The notes under the pieces were generated by a model. The model did not search any database. It was not told the DNA's origin and worked only from the letters and a program-made list of their open reading frames with translations. The translations under genes were made by a program, and so were the position numbers. A stretch of DNA of 64,000 nt from Guadua angustifolia (taxonomy: Eukaryota; Streptophyta; Magnoliopsida; Poales; Poaceae): positions 19,102,852 to 19,166,851 of the forward strand of contig CM070508.1 of assembly GCA_036346375.1 (NCBI GenBank). Reading direction: 5' to 3'. Positions 1 through 11,281 of the stretch are shown piece by piece. The first letter of the stretch is position 1, and each line of letters opens with the position of its first letter.

Positions 1-506
1 CTAACGGCCGGTCGGGACGCGATCTTAAGTAGCATGCAAGCAAGCAGTCCCCCAAGCCGCGTGCGCGAGGACCGAGGTGCGGTGAGCGTGGAACACTTTT
101 GAACCCAAATGTTTTAATAAAAAGATGGAGGTCAGGGGCAGAATCTCCTTAGCTTCTCAATATCACAGGCGTTTGACACAGCGTGATCCTCAGCGCCGCT
201 GAATCGAAAGGTGCCGAGTCGGAGGATCCCCATGGCGCTTAAGGGAACCGGACGACAGCATTCTCCAGACGGCAACACGCTTCACCGGCTCCCGGAGGCT
301 CCGATAGCCGGCCGTGGCCTCCAGGCCCCTCGGCTCGAGGATGCCGCAGGCGATCTTCTTCTTTATAGCGGCGCCTAAGCTGGCGGGGAAGCGCGGAAGA
401 CCGTGTGACCCCCCGGCCAGTTGTTGGTGAAGAAAGCCATCAAGGAGGGAGATGGGAATCCGGAGATCACGAAGATGACGCGCGAGCCCCTACCTGGCGC
501 GCCAAC
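1..506 (-). mobile_element. Leader of a minus-strand Gypsy-type LTR retrotransposon (cut by window edge)
   Basis: This stretch lies directly inside the LTR at 507-1391 and is read from right to left. It is GC-rich and has no long ORF, as expected for the untranslated leader between the primer binding site and gag. The gag and pol genes, if present, lie outside the window to the left. The Ty3/Gypsy assignment is an inference from the LTR and primer-site style; no coding domain is visible. Confidence 0.6.
487..504 (-). promoter_or_regulatory. Primer binding site of the Gypsy element
   Basis: On the minus strand an 18-nt stretch starting TGGCGCGCCAGG follows the LTR end after two bases. A TGG start two bases inside an LTR is the standard layout for a tRNA primer site, because tRNAs end in CCA. 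The exact tRNA was not checked. Confidence 0.7.
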
Positions 507-1391
507 TGTCGGTGTTTCGTATAACCGGCAAGTAGATTTGTAAGTCTAGGGGCCGCGCATCCCCGCTCCTTGAATGGGTAGACTCGGGAGTCTAAGATTT
601 ATACTGGTTCGGGATGAATATCCCTACTTCCAGTTCGTGGTGGTAGATCTCGTTGATCAGAGTGTGGCGGATTACAAGCGAGAGCTAAGGACAGGCCCTT
701 AGCGCTCGTCCGAGTGAGGAGGCCCGGAAGCTATGAACGCCCACTTGGGTCGGAAGGCCCGAATCAGGTCGGGAGAGCAAATGGGATAGGAGGCGAGATA
801 TGAAAAGGTTCCCCCTTTTCCCAGAGGGCCTGCCTCCCTTTATATAGTCGGAGGCGGAGTTACACGGAATTTGGAGAAAAAAAAGGTAGGGTAGGCTCCT
901 CCGGAGTCGGTCTTGATCACGATGGTGATATTTCTGTTCATCCCATCTTTGGGTTGGTAGATCTGGTGATAGTGTCCCATTGGAAAGGTGCGCTTTTGCC
1001 CTCTGCTACTTTGTCGAGATCTTGGCGTTATGCCGTGTTTGCCTTGGGATGGAGCGCGTCCCTCCACTGTGCCTGACGAGGCGATGGATCATGCACTCGA
1101 CCTAGCGGCCCTTGCGCCATCCCGGGAAGGAGCCACCTACCTGGCATGGACGTCGTGTCCATGGGACAGGTGGCCGCCTTGGAGTCGACCGTCAAGCGCA
1201 GGAGATTTATCGAGGCTCTGTCTGGGGGCCTGGTCGGAACCCGTGGGAATTCCCGACCAGTAGCCTATCCGGTGCCTGTGAGGACGTCCGACCGGCAGCC
1301 CGGTCGGAGCGCTCCAGAAGACTGAGAAAAATACGGTCTTGAAATGGACGTATATTTTGCTGTGGGGTATCCTTGGTATGAGTATTCGTCA
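507..1391 (-). mobile_element. 5' LTR of the minus-strand Gypsy-type element
   Basis: The 885-bp block begins TGTCGGTGTTTCG and ends ATTCGTCA on the plus strand, so it has the TG...CA ends of an LTR. It abuts a primer binding site at 487-504, which fixes the orientation as minus. A TATA box (minus strand CTATATAAAGG) sits at about 837-846, a plausible start of the element transcript. The partner LTR is outside the window, so the target duplication (possibly AGGTC at 1392-1396) cannot be tested. Small ORFs in it have no recognisable domain. Confidence 0.75.
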
Positions 1392-1418
1392 AGGTCTTTC
1401 ACAAAAGCACTTCGGATT

Positions 1419-1440
1419 AGTCATATAACATTATATGACT
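1419..1440. repeat. Short perfect palindrome between two LTRs
   Basis: AGTCATATAA and TTATATGACT form a 10-bp stem with a two-base centre. It lies in the 56-bp sliver between the Gypsy LTR and the next solo LTR. No function can be assigned. Confidence 0.5.
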
Positions 1441-1452
1441 CTCACCGACTTG

Positions 1453-3800
1453 TGTGACATCTAAAAATTTGCTTCTTCATTTAATTTATTTAATTTAGAA
1501 TTTATTTGGAAGCTTATTGATTTTGTAAAGTCTTTTTGTTGTAATTTTAGTTTTAATAAAAGAATTTCTGCATAAAATTTAAAAGTTAAAAATTTCTGAA
1601 AATAATTTTATTGAGTTTCAAATATTATAAAGTATTTTTGAGAATTCTTTCAGAATTTTTAGAGCTTTTTATCTATTTTTACCGTCGCGCTTTTCTCTCA
1701 ACTAAAAAAATCCGAAAATAAGGCCCACCTATCAGATCATCTTCAAGCTCCAGCTAAATCCAGAAGCACTCACTCTCTCTTTCCTCCATTAGGACATGAT
1801 TTGGAGTTTCAATTTCTTCATGATTTGAGTACCAAAAATTCGACAAAAATCATATTCGGATTCCTCACGACCTCCTCTTGCCATTCATGGCCTTTAATCC
1901 CCCAAAATCTGAGCAAAAATCTTGTTCTTCCCTTTTTCATCCACCACAATTTTCGCACGAACGCCGCCTCCTCGATCCTCATCCTGCCCTATAAAAGGGA
2001 GCACCGGGTGCCTCTCGTCGTGAGCAACCTATTTTGCCTCTCCTCTCGAGTTATTTCGTTCCCGTTTCATCGGATTTTGCAAGGGAAGCTCTCGAATGAA
2101 CAGTACCTAGCACGATGCTGCAGTACTACTACGGTGTCATTTCTTTTTCCCCTTTTTTCTTGTTTTTAAACTTCTGGGAGCCCGTTTTGTCCGTTCGAAC
2201 TCCGATTGGCCCCATTTTTCTTTCTAAATTTATCTAAAATATCAAATTACTTATTTATGCTAGTTTGTTATTTTATTAAATTTATTTGGATTTTCTTTGA
2301 AATTGGTTGTTTTTCGCGTATAGATTTCGGAGAGTTAGAACGGTTCGTTATTGACGATCTCAAGCATCAACCCTTCGACCGAGGCAAGTCACACCCTTGA
2401 ACATATTGATCCCAGAATTTAAAATTATATTTTGATTTAAATTATTGTATGCATAGTTTTATCAATCTAATTTAAATCCCAGTTTTAAATAATTAGTTAC
2501 TCCTAATTGTTATGACCTCAATTGACTTTGAAATATTCATTCCTTATCTCCTTAAAGCAAAATATCATTGGTTGATACATTATTGTAGTATTAATTAGTG
2601 CTATATAGTAAATAGCTTAGACATGCTTAGACATGAATTTATAACTTTTTAAGAATTTATGCCAAAACAAGATTTATGTTAAAAATAAAGTTATTCCTTG
2701 ACGTCGGTGCACTATGGGATGTTATGAAAGATGATGCTATTCAAAAGAAAGTGAAAATGTGATTTAGACCAAGCGAAAATGGTTGACTGGTGGATGCGTA
2801 AGACACAAGGGTTGTGAAAGCTCGTCTAGTCAATTAAGGACCGGTCTATGTTACACTGAATGTAAAGCCTTACCGTACTATCACAAATCTGGAATGGGAC
2901 AGACCTGGCTATCCGTATTACGACATACCATGGATAGTCGTGCCATTAGGTTGAAAGTGGCAGTGGGTGTAAGGTTGCCACTCGACGCAAGAGGGGGTTT
3001 CTGGACTGAGCGGTTTTAACCCTACCAGCGGTGGAACCTTAGCGGGCATAACTACGTGGATGAAGCTTTATGTGGGCCTTGTCGTGATTTTCTCTGCCGA
3101 CACACCAACAGAAGTGTGTACTTGGGTGAAAGGAGATAATCATGTCTTGTGGGTAAAATTGTACAACATCTGTAGAGTGTAAAACTAATCGATTAGCCGC
3201 GTTCGCGGTCATGAGCATGCCGAGCAAGCCTTTCACGAACTAGACTTTGGATTTCAAAATGCTTTTTAGAAAAGTGGTTTATGTGTGGAGAAAGTTCACA
3301 TGGAAAAACTTGGGATGAAACTCTGGGTTGGAGTCCGTGCTGAAAATTAGATTAAAACTCAATATTTACTATATCAATTACGCATTGAAAATTAATTATT
3401 ATATTTGAAATATTGCTTTATGCTCAAATGAACCATATTATGCCTTCCTTTGTGACCCTTCATTGATACTACATTTACTGTGTGACTTGCGGAGTACTTT
3501 TGTACTCACCCTTACTTACTCTATCTTTTTAGAGGAGTATCTCTATGACGGTGAGGACTAAGATAACTAGGCCGCTGCCCCAATTGATTACTTGTGGCGA
3601 ATCTATTGAGTTCTACTGGTTTTATTCTGCTTCCGCTGTAATCTTTTATTTGGTCTGCGTGCCATAATTATTGTAAACTCTGATTATTAATAAAATACGT
3701 TGGATATGTTGTTATAATATTTCTGCTATGTGTACTAACTTGTTTTGGACTAGAACAGAATACACAGAGGATTTCAGAAGTGTTTTTCCGGAGTCTGACA
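1453..3800 (+). mobile_element. Solo LTR, 2.35 kb, with 5-bp target site duplication ACTTG
   Basis: The block starts TGTGACATC and ends GTCTGACA. It is flanked on both sides by ACTTG (1448-1452 and 3801-3805). A TATA box CTATAAAAGG is at 1989-1998 and an AATAAA-like signal is near 3684, both fitting plus orientation. No primer site, polypurine tract or gag-pol is attached, so this is a solo LTR left by LTR-LTR recombination. The length suits long-LTR Gypsy families of grasses; the family is inferred only. Small ORFs inside it are not considered real. Confidence 0.85.
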
Positions 3801-3805
3801 ACTTG

Positions 3806-5767
3806 GCTCAAAACTCTTATCATGATATGAATGCGAATAATGCAACATTCTATTTCAATATACTTTCCCATATAACAAAATTATCAAATGGCCATTCTCA
3901 CGTGTATATATTACCAACATAAAAGATGGTGCACATAAATATAACAACGAGCAACCATAATCATGTGTACGAAAACAACAAGTTAGCAAGTTATCAAATT
4001 AATCTACAACTCATTTCCACCCTATTTTTCTTTTGTACGATATGCTTGCCTCTTTACTACGCAAAGAGGAGTGGCATGAGGTTGAAGCCACACCTAAAAT
4101 CACATCACCTATAATAAGAAAACAACCTCAAAGACATGCCATAGGAATACATACGTCAAATATAACAATAACATTTACGCGTAACCCCGAAGTTAAATCT
4201 TCTCACTCGCCAGACAGTTTAACTCCTTGTTGTCCCAACGGACAAAAGACCATATCTTTTAGCTTCTAAGCCAAAACATAGAAAATTATAGAATTTATGA
4301 AATCTAAAGAAAATTACACAATATTTCCTAGTTATCAATTGTCGACGATTCGGGAACCGATCCCCCGCCGAGCTTACTTGTTGAATGAGGGATCAATCTA
4401 GGCCCCCTTTTCCGTGGAGGGTGTAACGTCTGAGGGCCTGCCGAGCTACGTATTTTGAGGACACAACGAACAAGGGATCCTTTTTGTCTGGTTCGGGCCT
4501 CTCGCGACGGAGATAATAACCCTACATCCAGTGATTGTACTAGTTTCCAAGGATGGATTACAGGGTGTTTGCTCGAGGGTCCTAGGAGGTTCTAAAGTCT
4601 ATCCTCCCGACCCCCAGCGAGCGACTACTATGTATGGGGGGACAAGTAAGAAGGAGTCGAACCCCAAACCCCTCGTGCGAGAAGGTATTTATAGGGGATT
4701 ATAGCGACACTACATTTATTACAGAGGGGCGTGCCACTGTTTCGGACGTGGGTGGAGCTGTTCCCTTGTTTCCATGCCGCACGCAGTATGACGATAGATG
4801 CAGATGGGCATGATCGCGGCGTCAGATTTGCGGTAGCGTAGTCCTTCGAGCCACCGCGTAATTAAGGCCACGTCGACTTTGAGGTGCGTGCCCGGTTTTT
4901 CGGTCGATCCTGGGGCTCTTCTTCGCTTTTGGTGCGCCAGCACTTTCCGAAACAAGCATGCTCGGCGAACTAACAGAGGACGAGGTGGGCTGCGGTAGTC
5001 GCCATCCGGAGACCTTCCTTGGGGACAACGTCCAGGGCAAACATGGTAATTTCATTGGCACCGACGAAGTACGATGGTCGATCTCGGAAATTCCCAATCC
5101 CCGACATCAATCTTTTAAAATTAATTCGTGTAACCTTTCAAATTCAGCCCTGATCATTGTTCTATCATCCTACTGGACAGCAGATTCTACAATTTCGTAG
5201 CTATTTTTATACAACCCCAAATGTAGAAAACCATAACATTTTTGAAATCTAAAGAAAATTATCTAGGTTTATCTAGTTTTGAAGATAATTTAATTCGTCC
5301 CTTAAAAAGTCCTAATCTGCATATTACCACTACCGCTTCCCACAGTGACAGATTTTCGGACAACGACTTCAGCAGGCCATAACTTTTAAATAGCTGAACC
5401 AAATTTTATGCTCTTATACTATAATGAAACTTTAGAGAATAATCTACAATTTTCATAATAGCTGGATCCTCTGGAATTGACCATAGACGTCCCAAAACTT
5501 GATCTGAAATTTGGTTCATAATCCGCCCTAAACTGTCTCTACCCCAAATTGATCCGGTGATCACCCCAACCAAAACCCAATCACAGTTGAACACAAGGAA
5601 AACTACTATAGCACCAAATATAGTACCCATACCCTAAAAACAACCTAAATTTATACCTTCACCAGTAGAATCAAAGGATCAACGATGATAGCGGTTCTCT
5701 CCCTTTGGATCACGCGATCTAAGCTTCTCCATACATCCTAAATTGTCCTCCAACTCCGCTCCACCTC
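3806..5767 (-). mobile_element. Old Gypsy LTR-like sequence, minus strand, split by a solo LTR
   Basis: The AT-rich sequence at 3806-4334 and 5112-5767 appears to be one older unit interrupted at 4340-5106. Read on the minus strand it has the style of long grass Gypsy LTRs. A block of about 60 bp occurs twice in the same orientation, at about 4268-4330 and 5217-5275, both with the core AAATCTAAAGAAAATTA. Its ends were not located. The class is an inference from style and not from coding sequence. Confidence 0.4.
4340..5106 (-). mobile_element. Solo LTR, 767 bp, with target duplication TCAAT
   Basis: The block begins TGTCGACGATTCGG and ends CCCCGACA, a TGTCG/CGACA inverted pair. TCAAT occurs immediately before (4335-4339) and after (5107-5111). 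A minus-strand TATA box CTATAAATACC lies at about 4684-4694, giving minus orientation. No internal element sequence is attached, so it is a solo LTR. It is clearly younger than the sequence it interrupts. Confidence 0.88.
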
Positions 5768-5840
5768 CAGGGCAGCAGTAATGGTAGCACGAGGAGGGAC
5801 AAGGAGCTATTCACCAGGGGATGAACAGGCCAGCATAGGT

Positions 5841-6345
5841 GATGAGAACGGGAGATCCCGATCTTTCGGTGAGATGTTGATACGTCGATTTGGGGGTGTT
5901 GATGGTACCGATCTAGGGCTTCTTACCAGCAGGTTGGGAGCTTCACAATCGCAATGCCAATCTACAGATACAAGATCCAAGCGATCAATTGTTCTGCAAG
6001 AAATCGAGAACCATAAGAACAAAGCATGAAGCAATCTAATAAGATAGTATTGAAATCAAAAGAAACAAGTTGAAGTTACATTTCTAAACAAAGGCGGTCT
6101 AGTCGACACGCGCAAACACGAGGAGGGCGACACAGGGTCTACCAAACACAACAAAACCTCAACTTGTTTCTTTTGATTTCAATACTATCTTATCGATTGC
6201 TTCATGCTTTGTTCTTATGTTCTCGATTTCTTGCAGAACAATTGATCGCTTGGATCTTGTATCCGTGGTGGATTGGCATTGCGATTGTGAAGCTCCCAAC
6301 CTGCCGTAGGAAGCCCTAGATCGGCACCATTATCGAGCTCAAGGT
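5841..6345. repeat. Large inverted repeat in a Gypsy-type leader
   Basis: The left arm, about 5905-6075, and the right arm, about 6160-6345, are reverse complements along some 170 bp. They share blocks such as CTTGTTTCTTTTGATTTC and GAAGCTCCCAACCTGC. The spacer is about 85 bp. A further 36-bp block at 5841-5876 recurs in inverse orientation at 8379-8414 with two mismatches. The arrangement suggests two head-to-head copies of one leader, or a rearranged one. An RNA from it would fold into a long hairpin. Confidence 0.8.
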
Positions 6346-7377
6346 TGCATCGGTGAGATCTTCCCTCAATTTCGTTTTCTACCTAGAGTCCGAAAATTGC
6401 CCCACAAAAATAATATTTGTCGCTCTGTCCAAGCCAATTTGTGCCATAACTTTTACTACTTGTTCTTGGTTTGTTGAATAAATCGGTTGCATAATCGAGT
6501 CTTTCTTTGGTTTTAGAGTCTAGTGCCCTTAGAGTTTCGAGTTCTATTCACGTTTTAAATCACTGTGTCGTGTTTTCTTCGTCAATTCGAGTTGGATCGT
6601 TTTACGTTAGTAGATCAGATCAGGACTCTTGGTGTTTGCTAGAGTTCAGATTAGAGTTGAGTTTGTTTGTCCTGCCATCTGCATCCCACCAGCATGTCCC
6701 AAATTCCATCACGCAAAAATCAAACCGAGTAGCCCACGTCTCCACAACCAACTCGGTTTCCTCCTTCCAAATTGTGTGCCCTCATAACTCATCCAAAACC
6801 GAGAAGGAGTCAAGCCGTGCCATATAAAAGGAATCCGTGTTCAATCTGCCGGCTCTTGCCATAAACCGAAAAGGATTCATACTCCTTCCATACTCGGTTG
6901 AAAAAAAAAGTGTGTGTGGTGAGTGTTGTTTGGAGCCCCTTTTGAGTCTGTTATTCAGTTTTAGGGCTCCCGCAAAAAGAAAAAAAAGAAAAAAAAAGAA
7001 GAAGGAAAAGAAAAAGAGAGGAGCCCTAGCTGCTTGCTTTGTGTTGTGGTCGTTCTCATTGCGTCTCTGTAGCATCGTTGGTGTTTAGGCTCGCGTCTCT
7101 AGCACGGTCTAGCCTAGGACCAGACCTTTATCTTGATTGTGAACGACTTTTTCGACTACTTTGGTTCGATGGTACTAGTTCCTCCTTTGCTACATATTAT
7201 TGCTGTCCAAACTCCACCATCTTCTTACCACAGGTTCAGAATTTGTAATCGCTTGCCCCATCGAGGACTTGTAAGAACTTGGTAGAAGCTTGGCGTGTGT
7301 GAGGCTTGCCACTTCATAAAACCTAGTAGTTCACAAGAGCTTACATATCGTGTGGAGTTTCTTTGTTTCTACTAACC
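6346..7377 (+). mobile_element. Probable leader/UTR of the broken Gypsy-type element
   Basis: This stretch runs from the inverted repeat to the gag remnant and carries no recognisable domain. It contains an A/G-only run (about 6975-7020) and a TATA-like CATATAAAAGG at about 6821-6831. By position it is the upstream region of the gag remnant. Whether it is leader or degraded LTR could not be settled. Confidence 0.35.
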
Positions 7378-8378
7378 ATGGCAGTATTCCAAGCAATCAT
7401 GGAATGCGTCGTGGTGAAAATGAGCGTGAGGACCCCTCACCCCCAAAGAACGGCGTTGGGTCACTCATTTCCAAAGGATGCACCATCAACATGAGATGCA
7501 AACTCGTGACACTCTTGATGTGATTCAAGCGCAATTGGTACCCCTCACCGAGCTTCAAGCACAGCTAGCACAACTTCTTCAAGGTGCTGCCCCAACAATG
7601 GTGTCATTGGTCATGCCTTGGGCCAGCGGTGCTCCACTGCTCCTTTACATGGGGTGGATCAAGAGGAGAACAACCACGTGGCCGACACGAGGGCGACTAC
7701 AGGGAACATGTGAACAACGGTGACCTCATCGTCGACTCGCAATAACGAGCAAGGTATGGCTAGAAATCAACATGATCAAAGGGAAGAACGTGATGATTCC
7801 ATGGCAAAAATGAAATTTACTATGCTTCCTTTTGATGGTGCTTATAATCCGATGCTTACCTAGATTGGGAGTTGGCGGTAGATCAAAAATGTTCTTGCTA
7901 TGACTTCTCTGGCGTAGAAGGGTTCACGCGCCACTAGTGAATTCTTGGTTTTGCATCTATTTGGTGGAAAGAACTTTGTAGAGCCAACCGTGATGTACCT
8001 ACAACTTGAGATGGGTTGAAGCGTGTCATGAGGGCTAGATTTGTTCCTATATACTATGCTCGTGACTTATTGAATAAAATCTGGCGCTTTAATCAAGGTG
8101 ATAAAAGCGGTTGAGGAATATTATCAAGAATTGCAAATTGGCATGTTCTTACTGTGGATTAGAAGAGGGTGAAGATACAAAAATGGCTAGGTTTTTGGGT
8201 GGGCTTAACCGAGAGATACAAGACATACTTGATTATAAAGAATACAATTCTATCGCTCGTTTGTATCATCTTGCTTTGAAAGCAGAAAGGGAAGTGCAGC
8301 GTCGACGATCGACAACGCGAGGTAATTTTGGAGGCTCTTCCACATCCAAGTCGGTCCAGTTTCATACCAAGGCATCAT
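7378..8378 (+). pseudogene. Retrotransposon gag pseudogene
   Basis: Conceptual translation in shifting frames gives a recognisable plant Gypsy gag. Pieces in order are an N-terminal segment with MQTRDTLDVIQAQL (from 7478), the gag core with remnants like WELAVDQK and SFGWWKELCRANRD, then YYARDLLNKIWRFNQGDK. The C-terminal part is MARFLGGLNREIQDIL and EYNSIARLYHLALKAEREVQ (about 8180-8300), ending in a basic, Ser/Gly-rich tail. Several stops and frameshifts interrupt it, for example near 7862, 7915 and 8113. No CCHC zinc knuckle, protease or reverse transcriptase follows; the element is cut off near 8414. Gag proteins form the virus-like particle of the element, but this copy cannot encode one. 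Confidence 0.75.
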
Positions 8379-8419
8379 CATCTCACCGAAAGATCGGGAT
8401 CACCCGTCCTCATCAATAG

Positions 8420-8700
8420 GGGCGTAGGGCTGCAAGAGAGGAGGGAGGGATGCTTGGGTGGAGGAAGAGAGGAGGGGATGCGGTTGCTGCACAAGGGGCA
8501 AGGAGGGGGGAGATGAGGCGGTTGGGAAGGGGGTGGGGTGCTGCTGGGAAGGTGGAGAGGGGAGGCTAGGGTTTGAGGTGGGTTGGAGCCCCTCCTCCTT
8601 GGCCCAAAATCCGTCCACGAAAGGAAAATTCTGCTCATGAATGAAAATTCCCCTCTTTTTTCCTTTCTTAACCTAGCCTGTGGAGGAAATTTCCCTTTTT
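8420..8700. other. GC-rich block without recognised gene
   Basis: This strand-biased block is rich in GGAGG on the plus strand and CCTCC on the minus strand. Overlapping ORFs on both strands are caused by the biased composition. It may be the interior of the CACTA remnant ending at 8961, whose 5' untranslated region would be read on the minus strand. That is a guess from position. Confidence 0.3.
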
Positions 8701-8961
8701 CTTTTATGAGATATTACATAAATACCCAACAATATCGAGTAGAGCAGTGACCAAAAGGTGGTTATTAATACTAGAAAAGTGGTCTTTGTTTATTCATAAT
8801 TAATGATAACATACTATGCCATTGTTAAAAAAATTTGTACGTGATCGTTAGTACTACTAACCGTGGAGCCTTTAACGATGGCTAACAACCATAATTCTGT
8901 GGATATTAGTAACTTTTAATGACTACATCTCGCGCCGTTAATAATTATTTTCCTAGTAGTG
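8700..8961 (-). mobile_element. Isolated CACTA transposon terminus
   Basis: On the minus strand the segment starts CACTACTAGGAAA (plus 8949-8961), the classic terminus of En/Spm-type CACTA elements. The next 200 bp contain short, related motifs such as TTAACGATGG and TAACGGC in both orientations, as in subterminal repeats. No matching opposite terminus was found to the left, so the element seems truncated. Confidence 0.5.
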
Positions 8962-9693
8962 CTAATCATTCATTGAATATCTTTGATTGTCCCACAAATA
9001 TCCCAATTCCTTTTATCATGCCATCACCAAACAAGCTTTAGTACAAGAGGTTATTGTTTTGAGTTCTCACGTTACTTGTACTTGAATATCCATCATTTTC
9101 TTTATTCTTTTCATTTTTCCTTGATTTTTTCCTTTTTCGCTGAATGTGTTGATTTTTTATGTAAACTAGTTGAAAATAGGTAAAAATCGATGGAAAATCG
9201 ATAAATTGGAAAATCGGCAAAACTGATCGATTTTTTATTTATTTCGGCTGCTATTTGACCGTCAAGTATAAAAAATTTAACTTGGAATTTCATTCCGACG
9301 AGGGGCAATTTCCGAGCTGGTTCGGTAATCTAAACCTTAGGCATGGGCCCCGGACAGTGTGGCATAGCTGGGCGTTATGGGAACAACAAGAAGCCAGCAA
9401 GTGAGCAACAAGACTGTCAAGGGTTAGCTCCAAATTTTCCTCATAAAAAAACAAATCCAAGTTTAGCACGTTCTAGCTTCTCCATGATACGTTTCCTCTC
9501 ATTTTCTTTTTTTCTTGTTCTTCTTTTTAAAAAAAAAAAAATTTGCGCCGAGCTTCTCCACGATGATGATAGCTGCAGTTTCTCTATTTTCGACATACTA
9601 GGCTCTTTGGCAGTGCTTGTTTAGTCACCTTACTAAAGATTAATTTGATCAGGCTGAAGTCGACCAAAGCACTAGCTGCGGCATTAAAGCATA
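8962..9693. other. Unassigned intergenic DNA
   Basis: This stretch is AT-rich with a poly-A run near 9529-9541. A few short ORFs are present but none has a recognisable domain. No RNA gene or regulatory element could be supported. Confidence 0.5.
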
Positions 9694-9979
9694 CTAGTTC
9701 TGTGCCCGTGCGTTGCAACGGAAACTCAATTTGCGACAAAAAAATTATTTGCAAAAAGCACTAACCATGTCTGAATGATACTGTTCACTCTGAATGTGCA
9801 ATGGTTGAATGTTTAAATTAATTCATCGAAGCATACAAATTCCAAACACTTGTTTACAAATTCGAGCTTAAAATCATCTTTAATTTCACAATCTGAAGAC
9901 CCTCATGTTACAAAATACTTTGTAAATTTTAAATGCACATAAGTACCGCTCATGTACAATCACATAAGTACTGCTTAGG

Positions 9980-10872
9980 TACAAAGGAACAATCTTGCAT
10001 CCTAACTCATAAAAGTAAGGGCATTGAATCCTCAAATCAACAACGGCTGCATCAGCTTGCATCTCCTTCCGAATTCTGAAGCATTATGCTATGATCTTGA
10101 GGCATCTTTTCTAGGACAAACTCAATTAGACTACAAAGTACGCAACTTGAGCCACCAAACTCAACCAATAGGTATTTGTAGTATTGAAAACCCCTTCATT
10201 AAGCTGACACAAGGAACTTCCATATAAATTTGTTGAAATAAGAATACAAGATACTCTTGTATACAGTATACTTTAGTGTTGCTCTAAGAATTTACGTGTA
10301 TGTAGCAATGCAAAACAGATTATGAAGAAACCTACTATTGGGTGAAGCAAGGAGGTACATTTATGGACACCACTTGTTCTGAGACATCATCCATGTGCAA
10401 GCCAAAATGGAAGGTCCACCTTAGCACCCTTTTCAACCTGGACATAAAGAAGATAAGCATCATTTTTAAAAAACCGAAGAAATCTCCCATTTTCATTTTA
10501 CACATAAGCAAGGAAAAAGTTTTCACAACACAAAGCATCCAACTGCCGGTGGTGTTCCCTACAAAATAAGGCATACAGGCCAATAAGAAAGCACCTAGCC
10601 TTCTAAATCCAATTTAAGAAATAGAAGTGAATAACTACATAAGACGCATCTCAAATATACTCCATCTAACTAATGCATTATTTCAAAACAACTTCATTTC
10701 AAGAAAAACCAGGGCAGTGGAAGAACTGCCAGCATTTTCCTTGAGCAGGCATACCATAGCACTAAAACATGTGCACTAAAGTCATTGGACAACCACTTAC
10801 ACTGTTCGCTTCAGCACCAGGATCAAGCAGGCCGACACCATTTGCACTTACATGGAAAACAACCGAAATAGG
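9980..10872 (-). pseudogene. PSF3: Captured exons of GINS complex subunit PSF3 (GINS3)
   Basis: Three consecutive exons are recognisable on the minus strand. The first, 10801-10872, is 24 codons long and encodes PISVVFHVSANG then VGLLDPGAEANS, with an AG acceptor and a GTAAGT donor. The second, 10339-10437, encodes EKGAKVDLPFWLAH and VSINVPPCFTQ, with a small frameshift between them. The third, about 9980-10075, encodes QADAAVVDLR and CPYFYELGCKIVPL. PSF3 is one of four GINS subunits, part of the CMG replicative helicase at replication forks. The start exon and the C-terminal exons are missing and the frame is broken, so this is not a working gene. It is the payload of the Helitron at 9694-15819. 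Identification rests on recognised PSF3 sequence and exon order; no alignment was run. Confidence 0.82.
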
Positions 10873-11194
10873 CTGCAGTTATAGAGGAAAGGTATTAAGG
10901 TCATATATACAAGCATGCAAGAAGCAAAAGATAATACAAGCTTATGACAACAGTATTATGTCTTATGATCATAAAGAACATATATATCTTCCCCATCATG
11001 AACCTTATTAAAAAAAATTTATTAGATTAGGAATGACTACTGTTTCAGTATCAGACTCAAAGGTGAACAAATGCCGAATCAGTGTCAGCCCAAAATCCTC
11101 TATTTTCCAAGTTTAATAAAAGAATTGTGCTACATGACTTCTCTGCATTACTCTCAACCTTAACAGCACATTGAACATAAATTTTCCATCTTAC

Positions 11195-11281
11195 CAACTT
11201 CGCCACTGCTTGCTTAGATGCCCCAAAATCAGCAAGTTTAATGCACCCTTTGTTATTGACAAGAATGTTTGTAGAACTATC
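11195..11281 (-). pseudogene. Captured exon of an NPK1/ANP-type MAPKKK
   Basis: One exon on the minus strand encodes NILVNNKGCIKLADFGASKQ followed by AVAKL, then a GTAAGA donor. NILV with KLADFG is the end of the catalytic loop and the DFG magnesium-binding motif of a protein kinase. GCIKLADFGASKQ is typical of the NPK1/ANP group of plant MAP kinase kinase kinases, which act in cytokinesis and stress signalling. The invariant HRDxK part upstream and the rest of the kinase domain are not visible, and the residue before NKG is N where D is usual. It sits inside the Helitron between the PSF3 and RPL13A pieces, so it is a captured fragment and not a functional kinase. Confidence 0.75.

Noticed and set aside
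1801..2169. 122-codon frame in the first solo LTR
   Set aside because: Non-coding LTR sequence; no domain and composition typical of the LTR.
6975..7020. Purine run as a polypurine tract of an LTR element
   Set aside because: No LTR start follows it; it is better described as a simple-sequence run in the leader.
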